The notes: generated by a model from the letters alone, not told the origin. A DNA stretch of 64,000 nucleotides from Comamonas piscis (GCF_014109725.1 NZ_CP058554.1:2356001-2420000); one strand, 5' to 3'. Shown: positions 40,659 to 50,033, numbered from the stretch's first letter. Translations and numbers: made by a program.

Positions 40659-41990
40659 ATGAGCAGCAGCTCTCTGAATCACTCGGCCACGATGGCCGAC
40701 AAGGAAACCATGGTGCCCGATGCGGAACGCCGGCGCGCGCTGATAGGCAGCGCGGTGGGCAGCACCATCGAGTGGTACGACTACTTCCTCTACGGAACCA
40801 TGTCGTCCATCATTTTTGCCAAGCAGTTTTTCCCCAGTGACAACGCGCTGGTCAGCCAGATGCTGTCGCTGGCAACCTTTGCGCTGGCCTTCCTGATCCG
40901 CCCGATTGGCGGCGTGATCTTCTCCCACATCGGCGACCGCATTGGCCGCAAGAAGACCTTGGCGATGACCTTGTCGATGATGGGCTTGTCGACCGTGCTG
41001 ATGGGCCTGCTGCCCAACTATGCGCAGATTGGGATCTTGGCGCCGATCCTGTTGACGGTTTTGCGTTTGATGCAGGGCTTGGCGCTGGGCGGCGAGTGGG
41101 GCGGTGGCGTGCTGCTGGCGGTGGAGTACTCACCCCGCAAAAAGCGCGGCTTCTACGGCGCCGTGCCGCAGACCGGCGCAGTGCTGGGCCTGGCGCTGGG
41201 CAATATCATCACCTCGCTGCTGAGCGCGAGCATGAGCGAAGAGGCCTTCCTGTCCTGGGGTTGGCGCATTCCGTTTGTGGGCTCCATCGTGCTGGTGATG
41301 GTGGGCATGTGGATCCGCAACGCCGTGGGCGAGACACCATCGTTCAAGAAAATCCAGGCCAGCCGCAGCAGCGCGCCCATCCCCATCAAGCAGACCTTGC
41401 AGTTCCACTGGCGCCAAGTGCTGATCGCCATCGGCGCCAAGGTGGTGGAGACCTCGACCTTCTTCCTCTATGCCACCTTCACCATCTCGTACATGATGGA
41501 CCATGGCTTTGCCCGCTCGACCATTCTCAATATCGTGCTGGTCTGCGCGCTGATCGCCTTCCCCTGCATGCTGTTCTTCGGGCACCTGTCGGACAAGATC
41601 GGCCGCAAGAAGGTCTTTATCGGCGGCAGCATCGCCTTCATGCTCTGGATCTTCCCGTACTTCTGGCTGCTCGATCAGAAATCCGTGTTGGCTGCGTCGC
41701 TGGCCGTCGGTGTGGGCCTGGGCATCATCTGGTCCAGCTATGGCGCGATGATCGGCACCTTGCTGGCCGAGGCCTTCCCGCCAGACATCCGCTACACCGG
41801 CATGTCGCTGGGCTACCAGATTGGTGCGGCCCTGGTAGGCGGACCCATGCCGCTGATCGCCACCGCGCTGATCGCCTACTACAGCGGCAGCTATGTGCCG
41901 GTGGTCATCTTCCTGGTGCTCTGTGCGCTGGTCTCCATCGTCGCCGTGGGCGTTGCCCGCGACCGCAGCGGCCTGCCGCTGGACGAGTGA
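40659..41990 (+). CDS. MHS-family MFS transporter
   Basis: This 443-residue metabolite:H+ symporter has GSTIEWYDYFLYGTMSS in helix 1 and GDRIGRKKTLAM and SDKIGRKKVF as the duplicated loop motif. ATG 40659 sits after AAGGTGGAG. It is between the alcohol dehydrogenase and the aldehyde dehydrogenase and should import their substrate. It lacks the ProP-type C-terminal coiled coil, so osmolyte transport is less likely. Confidence 0.9.
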   Translation: MSSSSLNHSATMADKETMVPDAERRRALIGSAVGSTIEWYDYFLYGTMSSIIFAKQFFPSDNALVSQMLSLATFALAFLIRPIGGVIFSHIGDRIGRKKTLAMTLSMMGLSTVLMGLLPNYAQIGILAPILLTVLRLMQGLALGGEWGGGVLLAVEYSPRKKRGFYGAVPQTGAVLGLALGNIITSLLSASMSEEAFLSWGWRIPFVGSIVLVMVGMWIRNAVGETPSFKKIQASRSSAPIPIKQTLQFHWRQVLIAIGAKVVETSTFFLYATFTISYMMDHGFARSTILNIVLVCALIAFPCMLFFGHLSDKIGRKKVFIGGSIAFMLWIFPYFWLLDQKSVLAASLAVGVGLGIIWSSYGAMIGTLLAEAFPPDIRYTGMSLGYQIGAALVGGPMPLIATALIAYYSGSYVPVVIFLVLCALVSIVAVGVARDRSGLPLDE

Positions 41991-42114
41991 TGGCCTAAAT
42001 GCTGGCCAGACCTGCCGCAGCGCTGCTGGCCTGCGGTGGGTCTTGCCATGCTGGGCGCGCTTCGCGCATCCCCTTCATCTTTCCCCCCAAAACAACTTCT
42101 TGAGGAAACCCTCC

Positions 42115-43707
42115 ATGCAGATCACTGGAGACATGGTCATTGGCTATCGCACGGTGCACGGCTCCACTGGCAGCCAACGCGCCTTCAACCCCACACTGAA
42201 CGCCCCCATCGCCGAGCCCGAGTTTGGCCTGGGTGGCAAAAACGAAGTCGAACTGGCGGCCAGCCTGGCCGCTGCCGCATTCGATCCCTACCGCAATCTG
42301 CCCTTGGCGCAGCGTGCTGCCTTTTTGGAGGCGATTGCCGAAGAAATCCTGCAGCTGGGCGATGCACTGATCGAGCGCGCCCATGCGGAAAGCGGCCTGC
42401 CCATCGCCCGCTTGACGGGTGAGCGCGGCCGCACCGTGGGCCAGCTGCACCTATTTGCCCAGGTGGTGCGTGACGGCCACTTTTTGAGCGCCACCATCGA
42501 CACCGCCCAGCCCGATCGCCAACCGCTGGCCCGTGCCGATCTGCGCCTGGCCAAGATCCCGCTGGGCCCGGTAGCAGTGTTTGGTGCCAGCAATTTTCCG
42601 CTGGCGTTTTCGGTAGCGGGTGGCGATACCGCATCGGCACTGGCCGCTGGCGCACCGGTGATCGTGAAGGCGCATAGCGCGCATCTGGGTACCTCCGAAA
42701 TGGTGGCGCGGGCGGTGCAAAAGGCCGCGCAGCGCCAGGGCATGCCCGAAGGCGTTTTCTCGCTGCTGGTGGGTGCAGGCCGTGAGCTGGGCGAGGCCCT
42801 GGTGGCCCACCCCGAGATCAAAGCCGTTGGCTTTACCGGATCGCGCCAAGGCGGCCTGGCGCTCTTGCGCATCGCCAACAACCGCGCGGAGCCCATCCCC
42901 GTCTATGCCGAGATGAGCAGCATCAACCCCGTCTTTCTGCTGCCCCAGGCGCTGGCTGCGCGGCCCGAGGCCCTGGCCCAGGGCTTTGCCGATTCGCTGG
43001 CGATGGGGGCCGGGCAGTTCTGCACCAACCCCGGCCTGGTGCTGGCCATCGACAGCCCCGCGCTCACGACCTTTATCAGCGCGGCAGCCACGGCCATCCG
43101 CGCCAAAGGCGCACAAACCATGCTGACCGCCGGCATCCACCAGGCCTATGAGGCCGGCCGTGCGCAGGTGCAAGCCGCCGCTGGTGTGGAGCAGCTGGCC
43201 GCTGGCGTAACTGCAGACCATGCCAACGCAGCCCAGGCTGCGCTGTATGTGACCAGCGCCCAGACCTTGTTGGCGAACGAAGCCTTGCAGTCAGAGATGT
43301 TTGGCCCCGCCTCCATCGTCGTCAAGGCCAGCAGTGTGGACGAGTTGCTGCAGGTCGCCCAGCACCTGGAAGGCCAGCTCACCGCCACCTTGCACCTGGA
43401 GCAGGGCGACCATGACAGCGCTCGCGCCCTGCTGCCGGTGCTGGAGCGCAAGTGCGGTCGCATCCTCGTCAATGGCTTCCCCACCGGTGTGGAAGTGAGC
43501 CACGCCATGGTCCACGGCGGCCCCTTCCCCGCCACCTCCAACGCGATGTACACCTCCGTCGGCGCCAGCGCAATCGACCGCTTCCTGCGCCCGGTCTGCT
43601 ACCAGGACCTGCCCGATGCGCTGCGGCCCGAGGCCTTGCAGAATGGGAATGCGCTGGGGCTGTGGCGGTTGGTGGATGGGGCGCCTAGCCAGGGGGCCGT
43701 TGGCTGA
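42115..43707 (+). CDS. Alpha-ketoglutaric semialdehyde dehydrogenase-like NADP aldehyde dehydrogenase
   Basis: This 530-residue aldehyde dehydrogenase belongs to the long KGSADH branch. The catalytic cysteine is Cys303 (AGQFCTNPG) and the general base is Glu266 (VYAEMSSIN). The cofactor loop FGASNFPLAFS and the C-terminal PTGVEVSHAMVHGG match that branch, which oxidises 2-ketoglutarate semialdehyde from hydroxyproline, arabinose or glucarate breakdown. ATG 42115 follows TGAGGAAA. Position after the alcohol dehydrogenase and transporter suggests a sugar-acid or hydroxyproline-like substrate; that is inference. Confidence 0.9.
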   Translation: MQITGDMVIGYRTVHGSTGSQRAFNPTLNAPIAEPEFGLGGKNEVELAASLAAAAFDPYRNLPLAQRAAFLEAIAEEILQLGDALIERAHAESGLPIARLTGERGRTVGQLHLFAQVVRDGHFLSATIDTAQPDRQPLARADLRLAKIPLGPVAVFGASNFPLAFSVAGGDTASALAAGAPVIVKAHSAHLGTSEMVARAVQKAAQRQGMPEGVFSLLVGAGRELGEALVAHPEIKAVGFTGSRQGGLALLRIANNRAEPIPVYAEMSSINPVFLLPQALAARPEALAQGFADSLAMGAGQFCTNPGLVLAIDSPALTTFISAAATAIRAKGAQTMLTAGIHQAYEAGRAQVQAAAGVEQLAAGVTADHANAAQAALYVTSAQTLLANEALQSEMFGPASIVVKASSVDELLQVAQHLEGQLTATLHLEQGDHDSARALLPVLERKCGRILVNGFPTGVEVSHAMVHGGPFPATSNAMYTSVGASAIDRFLRPVCYQDLPDALRPEALQNGNALGLWRLVDGAPSQGAVG

Positions 43708-43751
43708 GGGCTGGGTTTTATAGGGAGCTGTAAGGGCTCTCTTTAGTAGCA

Positions 43752-43791
43752 AGCCAGGCGTTCCATGTGCATGGGGCGCCTGGCTTTTTTT
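43752..43791 (+). terminator. Rho-independent terminator after the aldehyde dehydrogenase
   Basis: AGCCAGGCG (43752-43760) pairs perfectly with CGCCTGGCT (43777-43785) and is followed at once by a run of seven T residues. It ends the plus-strand dehydrogenase/transporter cluster. Confidence 0.85.
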
Positions 43792-43920
43792 CTGGTTGGG
43801 GAAGCCGCGCTGGCAGCGATACAGTCCTGTGGACGGGCGGGGTCTGGAGCTAAACAGTACGTGGTACTAGAAAGATAAGGCAGTTGAATAATTGCCGTTG
43901 ATGGTCTTTTTTGACAATCA

Positions 43921-43944
43921 CATTTGCATTTGCATTTGCATTTG
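43921..43944. repeat. Four tandem CATTTG repeats
   Basis: CATTTG occurs four times in a row just past the stop of the minus-strand orphan gene. It is a simple hexanucleotide repeat that could vary by slippage. Confidence 0.7.
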
Positions 43945-43948
43945 AAAG

Positions 43949-44455
43949 TTATACCGATGAACTATTCAGGAAAATATTTTGCTGAGGGTCAAAAACTATC
44001 AAATCAGGCCTGGATTCCAAATATTCGTGCATCCAAATGATGTGACTGGTATACGCTTGCTTGTCATCATTGCCAAACAGAACTCTGACGCGCCTATTGA
44101 TGGATGAAATTGCCAGCGCATCCTCGGTCTTTGCAAATTTGGAAATTTCTCGGGAATCATCTTGCACCATGCTTCCGGTTTCGAAAAAAACCCGTATCCA
44201 CCATGAGTCCCAAGTCAGTAAAATATTCTGCTTGGTGGGGTCGAAAGGATGTTCTTCATATGAGAGATCAAATTCGCTGGTTCTGGAGAAATACTCGCGC
44301 AGCTCGTTTTCTAGCAAAGATATATTCAGGTTTGATTCTTGGCTGCTGATGAGGCAATGCAGTGAAAATGCCATGTTGTACCAACTATCCTTAAAGACGC
44401 CAAAGAAGAGAATTCTTGAAATATACAAGATCCAGTCGCTGGGCGGTTCATTCAT
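43949..44455 (-). CDS. AT-rich orphan protein, unknown function
   Basis: I do not recognise this 168-residue protein. It has no signal peptide, is rich in aromatic and acidic residues (DWILYISRILFFGVF at the N-terminus, DSWWIRVFFETG in the middle), and has a single short hydrophobic segment. ATG 44455 follows AAGGA. Base composition is much AT-richer than its neighbours, and it lies beside the Hsp70 gene pair, so it is probably acquired. Its size and composition resemble those of small immunity proteins, but no toxin gene is next to it. Confidence 0.65.
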   Translation of the reverse strand: MNEPPSDWILYISRILFFGVFKDSWYNMAFSLHCLISSQESNLNISLLENELREYFSRTSEFDLSYEEHPFDPTKQNILLTWDSWWIRVFFETGSMVQDDSREISKFAKTEDALAISSINRRVRVLFGNDDKQAYTSHIIWMHEYLESRPDLIVFDPQQNIFLNSSSV

Positions 44456-44647
44456 CAGTCCTTAGGCCTTCGCATTAAGAGCGCTGAAGTGTCGGCCCGC
44501 ATGGCAGGCAGTACATTCTTAACCCGCAGATCGTCAAACAGTGGGGCAGGAGGCGTGACTGCAACTGCTGCAATGGTTTGGGTGAAAGTTGTGCTTTCTG
44601 TGCCCCTTCTAATCGATAGAATCCAGGCATTCGAGGAGATGGGACAA

Positions 44648-46378
44648 ATGGATACATCTGCACAGCCCGCCGCTTTGGGCCAATCGCGCCGCACCGATGG
44701 CAAACATATCCTGGGAATAGACCTGGGTACCACAAACAGCCTGGCAGCGGCCTGGGTGAACGGCGAAACCGTCCTCATCCCAAATGCGATAGGTGATTCG
44801 CTGACGCCTTCTGCTGTCAGTGAGCTGCCTGATGGCAGCTTGATGACGGGCTTGGCGGCACGTGAGCGCCTGAGCACACACCCTAGCTATACGGCTACCG
44901 CGTTCAAGCGTTGGATGGGAACCGCCAAGACACTGGATATGGGCAGCCACAGCTTCAGGGCAGAAGTGCTGTCGGCTCAGATGCTGAGTGCGCTTCGTGC
45001 GGACGCGCAGGTTTATCTGGGGGGCTCTGTGACCCAGGTCGTGGTGACCGTGCCGGCCTATTTCAATGCCGATCAGCGCCATGCCACCAAGGCGGCCGCG
45101 CAGATGGCTGGCTTCGAACACGTGCATCTGCTCAACGAGCCCACAGCTGCTGGCTTAGCCTACGGCTTGCAGACTCGGCAGGAATTGAACACTTTCCTGG
45201 TATTCGATCTGGGAGGTGGCACCTTCGACGTGTCTATCCTTGAGTACTTTGAAGGTGTGATTCAGGTGCGCGCGAGTGCTGGTGATACTCGGTTGGGTGG
45301 CGAAGACTTTGTAAACGCAATGGCAGCGCTAGTGAGCGATAAAGCCGGACTGACATCGGCGGGGGAAGTGTTGCCGGTGCCTGAGCAACTGTGGTATGTA
45401 TTTGAATCGGCTAAGCGGGCCCTATCGTCGCAGGACAGTGTGGAGGTACCACTTGGCAAAGGCAAGGCAGTTTGTATAACCCGCAGCGAGTTTGAAGCTG
45501 CTTGTGAGCCTTTGCTAAAGCGGCTATATGCCCCCATGGAGCGAGCACTGCGCGACGCGCAGATATCGCCCGATGAGCTGGATGAGGTGGTGTTGGTTGG
45601 TGGTGCCACGCGCATGCCCATGATCCGTCACCTGCTGGCACGGCTTTTTCAGAAGCTGCCACTGCGCACCATCAACCCTGATGAGACCGTTGCACGAGGG
45701 GCAGCTGTCTACGCCGGGCTGCTTGCGAATGACGAGGCGCTGCAGGACGTGGTGCTGACGGATGTGATGCCGTATACCCTGGGCATCGTCACCACAAGAG
45801 ATCGAGTCGGTGATGTATTTACGCCCATCATCGAGCGCAATACGCCAGTGCCGGTATCAGCACAGAAAAGGTTTCGCGCACAGACCGTAACCCAGACCCA
45901 GGTGGAAATCGACATCCGGCAAGGAGAGTCGCCATTTGGTTCGGACAATTTGGCTGTTGGCAAGTTGACAGTGCCATTGGGTATGGCGTACGAAGCAGGG
46001 CGTGAATTTGACGTGCGCTTTAGCTACGATATCAATGGTTTGCTGGAGGTGGAGGTAATGGTTGAGGCGACTGGCCGGACGCTCAACCACGTCTTCCAAC
46101 TGGGGGCTAATCAACTGACCGCTGCTGAGGTGGTGTCCATTCGCGAAAATCTCGCCCGCATCAAGCGCGCGCCGCGCCAGAGTGAAGAGTCGGCCTATTT
46201 GTTGGCACGAGGAAAGCGAGTGTTTGAAGAAACCCTGGGCTCGGATCGTGACCTCATCGGCGAAGCCTTGCTGCGCTTGGACCGTGCGGTGACCCAGCTG
46301 GACTTGCGTGAAACAGCACGTGCACAAACTATGTTGCGCCAGGTGCTGGATTACCTGGATAAGGGATTCCGCCTATGA
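44648..46378 (+). CDS. hscC: HscC-like Hsp70 chaperone
   Basis: This 576-residue Hsp70 has the ATPase signatures GIDLGTTNS (23-31), VFDLGGGTFDVSI and VVLVGGATRMPM, then a substrate domain that is shorter than in DnaK (about 640 residues) and lacks the C-terminal acidic tail. That length and a downstream J-like partner fit HscC rather than DnaK. ATG 44648 sits nine bases after GAGGAG; ATG 44639 is also in frame. The stop overlaps the J-like gene as ATGA. Client proteins are unknown; the pair is often linked to membrane or stress-related folding. Confidence 0.85.
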   Translation: MDTSAQPAALGQSRRTDGKHILGIDLGTTNSLAAAWVNGETVLIPNAIGDSLTPSAVSELPDGSLMTGLAARERLSTHPSYTATAFKRWMGTAKTLDMGSHSFRAEVLSAQMLSALRADAQVYLGGSVTQVVVTVPAYFNADQRHATKAAAQMAGFEHVHLLNEPTAAGLAYGLQTRQELNTFLVFDLGGGTFDVSILEYFEGVIQVRASAGDTRLGGEDFVNAMAALVSDKAGLTSAGEVLPVPEQLWYVFESAKRALSSQDSVEVPLGKGKAVCITRSEFEAACEPLLKRLYAPMERALRDAQISPDELDEVVLVGGATRMPMIRHLLARLFQKLPLRTINPDETVARGAAVYAGLLANDEALQDVVLTDVMPYTLGIVTTRDRVGDVFTPIIERNTPVPVSAQKRFRAQTVTQTQVEIDIRQGESPFGSDNLAVGKLTVPLGMAYEAGREFDVRFSYDINGLLEVEVMVEATGRTLNHVFQLGANQLTAAEVVSIRENLARIKRAPRQSEESAYLLARGKRVFEETLGSDRDLIGEALLRLDRAVTQLDLRETARAQTMLRQVLDYLDKGFRL

Positions 46379-48297
46379 GCGACGCCTGGCAGGTATTGAA
46401 CATTGCGCCTACAGAGGACATCCATGTCATCAAAAAGGCCTACGCCGCCAAGCTCAAGCACACCAAACCTCAGAACGATGCGTTGGGCTACCAACGCCTG
46501 CGTGAGGCCTATGACGCCGCGATAGTCCTTGCGCGTAGTGGCTCTTCCAATGTTTCCCTGGGTGTCCAATCCGCACTAACCACGGTGGAGGAGAGTCCTG
46601 AGCATCCGCAGGACCAGCAAGCGGCCGTCGAGATCCAGGTTGCAAGGCCTTTAACGGACGATGTGTCCCCGAGTCATGCAGAGCATAAGCCTGACCCATA
46701 CAAGTTGGCGGAGCCTCGCCATAAACCGCGAGCACCTCTTGCAGCTATTCAGCGCTATGCCGAAGCCGAAGATAACGGCTCCGAGCCTAAAGCTGATCCT
46801 TTCAGCCCGGGTCTTGAGTATGCACAAGGCAAAGCACTCACGCTTGAGGCGTTGATAGCAGAGCTCGGTGTCCTGTTGCTCAGTGAAGCCAGTGCCCAAC
46901 AACACGGTGCCGAGTGGCTGTCGAGGGCCCAGCGCGTGCCTTTGGCTGATCAGGGACGACTGGCTGAATTGACCCTGAAGCACTTGCTCTCACATCGACG
47001 CATCATCCCAATGGACTGGATGGACCTGCTGGACCAAAAATTCGGTTGGTCGCGCGACGCACGTTGGATCCTGTCTGTTGACGTGACACAGCAGGAGCGC
47101 TTGATGCTGGCATTGGACGAGCTTCGTCGCGCGCGCCAAGCTGAGAGACGCGATGGGCAGCTGCAAACAGCATCGATGACCCGCTTGCCTGATCGGCAAG
47201 AGCCGGTAGCCTTGCACGACGGCCGCAAACAGGCACCATGGCCACCTGGCTGGGAGCATCTCGCTGCCTGGATGCGATTGAGCAATTGGCGTGTTTCGCG
47301 GGCCATGACAGTACAGATGTGGATGGTATTTGCGCTCGCCCTTCCACAGCTGGCGCGAACCTTGCACAAGCGCAACGAGCGTAGCTTTCGACGCTTGATC
47401 TGGCCTGCCTGGATCTTGCATCTGCTGATGTGGTGGGGTGTGATGACGGGGACGGGCATCCTGTTGGGCCTGACTTGGGATGATGCGCTGACCGTGAGTG
47501 GCTGCGGCCTGTTATATGCAGGTGCTCTGTGCGGCGTTATCGGTTTGGTCGCGCGGAGGTGGACGCGGCCCGCAGAAACTACCATGCTCGTGAGGTGGTG
47601 TTCCGCTCCGTGGCGCGCCTGGGCCCTGACGTTGACACCTCCGGTGCTGGCGATATTGGCTCTGTATGCCGAAAGTCCACTGGCCGCCTTGGCCTTGGTG
47701 GTGCTGACCTTTGTCGTGGTCAACTTTGCTCGAGACACCGTGGGGTGGATGGCCCGTCCGGGCCTCAATGGACGCTTCCTCCTATTTGGGGCTGGTCTGC
47801 TGCTGGTTGTCTTGATGGACCCGCTGCCAGCGGACACTGGTTCAGGCATATCGCCGGGTTTGATATTGCTGCCCTTTGCCCTCAGCTTGGTGGCGCTGTC
47901 GGTAGCTTCGGCAAGGCCTCAAGTTTCACGGGGTTTGCGGAACGTGTATGCCCATTTGGCTGCTTCGGCAGCGCTTGGCCTTGCGATCGTGAATCTGGAA
48001 GCGGCCCGGTGGGGTATGGGGTTCCAAGCCGTGTGGCATGTCAACGCTGTAGCGGTGTCTTCAGTGCTGCTGGCATGGCTGCTTTGGCGCAACAGTGCTC
48101 GGTACAGCAACGTGTTCTGGCTCATCGGCTTGGTGATGGCGGGCTTGTGGGGACATGCACTAACCTCGGTTCACACCAGCATTCAGCTTCCTTTGGTGAC
48201 CGTGGTCGTGCTGGCTTTTCTGTTGGTGAGTGGCCTACAAGGCTTGGCAGACCGCGTTGCCTTGGGCATAGTGCGACGAGGTTTGAGCCCGTCTTGA
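46375..48297 (+). CDS. Membrane J-like co-chaperone of the HscC partner type
   Basis: This 640-residue protein starts with a J-domain-like helix pair (WQVLNIAPTEDIHVIKKAYAAK, then YQRLREAYDAA). The usual HPD loop is replaced by HTKPQND, as in the divergent J proteins that serve HscC. A long polar linker follows, and from about residue 310 to the end there are around eight to ten hydrophobic helices, so it is a polytopic membrane protein. Its ATG overlaps the Hsp70 stop. It should recruit HscC to the membrane; whether the degenerate loop stimulates ATP hydrolysis is unknown. Confidence 0.8.
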   Translation: MSDAWQVLNIAPTEDIHVIKKAYAAKLKHTKPQNDALGYQRLREAYDAAIVLARSGSSNVSLGVQSALTTVEESPEHPQDQQAAVEIQVARPLTDDVSPSHAEHKPDPYKLAEPRHKPRAPLAAIQRYAEAEDNGSEPKADPFSPGLEYAQGKALTLEALIAELGVLLLSEASAQQHGAEWLSRAQRVPLADQGRLAELTLKHLLSHRRIIPMDWMDLLDQKFGWSRDARWILSVDVTQQERLMLALDELRRARQAERRDGQLQTASMTRLPDRQEPVALHDGRKQAPWPPGWEHLAAWMRLSNWRVSRAMTVQMWMVFALALPQLARTLHKRNERSFRRLIWPAWILHLLMWWGVMTGTGILLGLTWDDALTVSGCGLLYAGALCGVIGLVARRWTRPAETTMLVRWCSAPWRAWALTLTPPVLAILALYAESPLAALALVVLTFVVVNFARDTVGWMARPGLNGRFLLFGAGLLLVVLMDPLPADTGSGISPGLILLPFALSLVALSVASARPQVSRGLRNVYAHLAASAALGLAIVNLEAARWGMGFQAVWHVNAVAVSSVLLAWLLWRNSARYSNVFWLIGLVMAGLWGHALTSVHTSIQLPLVTVVVLAFLLVSGLQGLADRVALGIVRRGLSPS

Positions 48298-48540
48298 TGA
48301 GAGGTCACATGAAGCTGGCCTTGCCAACACCACTTTCGTCGATTGCCATCCTGTGTGCTCTTGGGTAGAGGATTGCGACCTGCCGCAATGCGGCCAGGTG
48401 CCCACGTTGAATTATGGGTGACCAAAATTCTGCCAACGCGGTGCGGAATCAAGAGGTGCCTCTTTCTTGGCACCATCGCGTCACCTGATGGCACGCTTCG
48501 GCCGCTTGAGCCCGCGAGTCGGATTTCTGTGTGGGCGCGT

Positions 48541-48981
48541 TTATACCTTGGCGAGGAAGGCCGCCGCATCACCCGCTTCACACTTCCAATCTGCGAAGAC
48601 CCCCACCAGATTGCATTCCACGCAGTGGCAAGCGATGTAGTACCAACGCACATCATGTGTGCCCTTGTACACGGAGACGCCGGACACCAGCTCGAACACC
48701 TCGTTCTCGCACACGCAGGCGTGCCCCTCGGGGGTAGCGTCTTCCAGGTAGTCCTCGCTGTCGCCCATCAGGTGTTCCTGCCCGCAGTCGGAGCAGGTGC
48801 GGATGGCCACGCCGGCCTCTTCATCGCTCTGCAGCGCAAAGGTCCGGCTCCCGCAATCGCATTTGGACGAGGCAAACCGGGTGGCCTCATGGCCATTCGC
48901 AACGCTGTAGCTGCGCAGCTCGGCTTGGGTGTCGCCGGACGTCGTCCCGTACATGAAATCGCCCTTTTTCGTCAGTGCCAT
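48541..48981 (-). CDS. Zinc-ribbon protein, unknown function
   Basis: This 146-residue protein has three metal-type cysteine clusters: KCDCGSR, CSDCGQEH and the later CVCENE with CHCVECN. Spacing suggests one or two zinc ribbons. ATG 48981 is chosen because the preceding in-frame stretch to 49128 is basic and motif-free. No signal or membrane segment is present. It stands alone near the mobile element copy 2, and its function cannot be told from context. Confidence 0.65.
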   Translation of the reverse strand: MALTKKGDFMYGTTSGDTQAELRSYSVANGHEATRFASSKCDCGSRTFALQSDEEAGVAIRTCSDCGQEHLMGDSEDYLEDATPEGHACVCENEVFELVSGVSVYKGTHDVRWYYIACHCVECNLVGVFADWKCEAGDAAAFLAKV

Positions 48982-49337
48982 TGGTGTTGTTCCATTCTTC
49001 AAAGTGGGCTTACCGGCAGACCTGACCCCAGGCTGCCTCGATCGGCTGGATTTTGCCTGAATGCAGGGTGAATCGGAGTGAAGTGGCAGGGGGTAGTGCC
49101 AAAGCGGCCCAGCGGAATCTGCGGTCACTCTATCTGGCGAGGGTTTGCAGAGGATCCCGAATCGCAGTCGGAGGCCTGCTGCTGGAGAGCCTGGTATTTC
49201 GCTGCTCGCAGGCCATAGGGCTCAGCGTTGAGGACTGCCGAGCTCAGCCTGAATACTTATACTTCGACGTTCACTCCGTCGCCCCTTTCCAAACCTGGCG
49301 ACTTTCAGGCGTCATCAGCGACCAGAATACGCCCTAG
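48982..49337. other. Intergenic stretch with relics
   Basis: About 356 bases without a gene precede the second MITE. Two short relics are visible. At about 49098-49123 a 26-base stretch encodes, on the minus strand, QIPLGRFGT, the same as part of the SDR at 50878-51627. At 49135-49158 there is a MITE-like end. The remaining bases show nothing clear. Confidence 0.45.
49135..49158. mobile_element. Degenerate third MITE/IS end
   Basis: TGGCGAGGG-TTTGCAGAG-GATCCC differs from the right end of the 161-bp MITEs by one missing T and one changed base. It stands alone, about 180 bases upstream of complete copy 2, so it is probably the remnant of an older insertion or of the parental insertion sequence. 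Confidence 0.45.
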
Positions 49338-49498
49338 GGCCCCTCTGCAAAACTCCCTGCCGTGGTCTGAACGCGGTCTCGGGCGATCCGCTGCGTTGTC
49401 TTCCTTGTCAATAGCTACGGCTATTGACTGCAAAAGACGCCTTGCGGCTCATCCTGATCCGCGTCCATCCCGCTTGGCGAGGGTTTTGCAGAGCATCC
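49338..49498. mobile_element. 161-bp MITE, copy 2
   Basis: This copy matches the one at 29797-29957 at 158 of 161 positions, has the same terminal inverted repeats and central palindrome, and is flanked by CTAG at 49334-49337 and 49499-49502. It lies 49 bases upstream of the ASCH-domain gene start and may influence its transcription. Confidence 0.8.
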
Positions 49499-49547
49499 CT
49501 AGGCTATTGCGGTCTACATAACGCGGCAGCGCTCTACAACCAGCACC

Positions 49548-50033
49548 ATGGCTATCCCATCTCACGTTATGACTATGTGGTCCGCATTCTCTTTGGAGCA
49601 AGGCGGGATCCAGGATGAGAGATTCTATGAAGCCTTTGGCTTTGGCGACTCTCCGACATTGGCCGATGAACTAGGGCAGCTCGTGCTGTCCGGCATCAAG
49701 CGCGCCACTGCCGGATCCGTCTGGTCCTACGAGTCATCTGGCAAAGGTGTGCCCAAGCCCGGTGACTTGAGCGTCGTAACCGACTCCAATGACATCCCGC
49801 TGTGCATCATCGAGACGGTTCAAGTCGATATCGTGCCGTTTAGCGCTGTCACTGAGGAATTTGCAGCAACGGAGGGAGAGGGGGATGGCTCTCTGGCCTA
49901 CTGGCGTAAAGTGCACTTCGAGTACTTCAGCAGAGAATGCGAAAGCACAGGTCGCTCGTTCGATGAAGACATGCTGCTGGCCTGCGAGCGATTCCGCGTG
50001 GTCTATCCTAAAGTGGGGCGCAGCAAGGGCTGA
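49548..50033 (+). CDS. ASCH-domain protein
   Basis: This 161-residue protein matches the ASCH family, a PUA-like fold that binds RNA or, in E. coli YqfB, hydrolyses N4-acetylcytidine. Features are the GIKRATAGSVWSYE segment, PKPGDLSVVTD and the C-terminal ERFRVVYP. The start is ATG 49548, or the in-frame ATG at 49569 or 49575; none has a strong ribosome site. It sits immediately downstream of the MITE, so its native promoter may have been replaced. Confidence 0.8.
   Translation: MAIPSHVMTMWSAFSLEQGGIQDERFYEAFGFGDSPTLADELGQLVLSGIKRATAGSVWSYESSGKGVPKPGDLSVVTDSNDIPLCIIETVQVDIVPFSAVTEEFAATEGEGDGSLAYWRKVHFEYFSRECESTGRSFDEDMLLACERFRVVYPKVGRSKG

Noticed and set aside
43921..43944. CATTTG x4 as a possible CRISPR or attachment site
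   Set aside because: The units are six bases with no spacers, so it is a simple sequence repeat; no matching copy was noticed elsewhere in the window.
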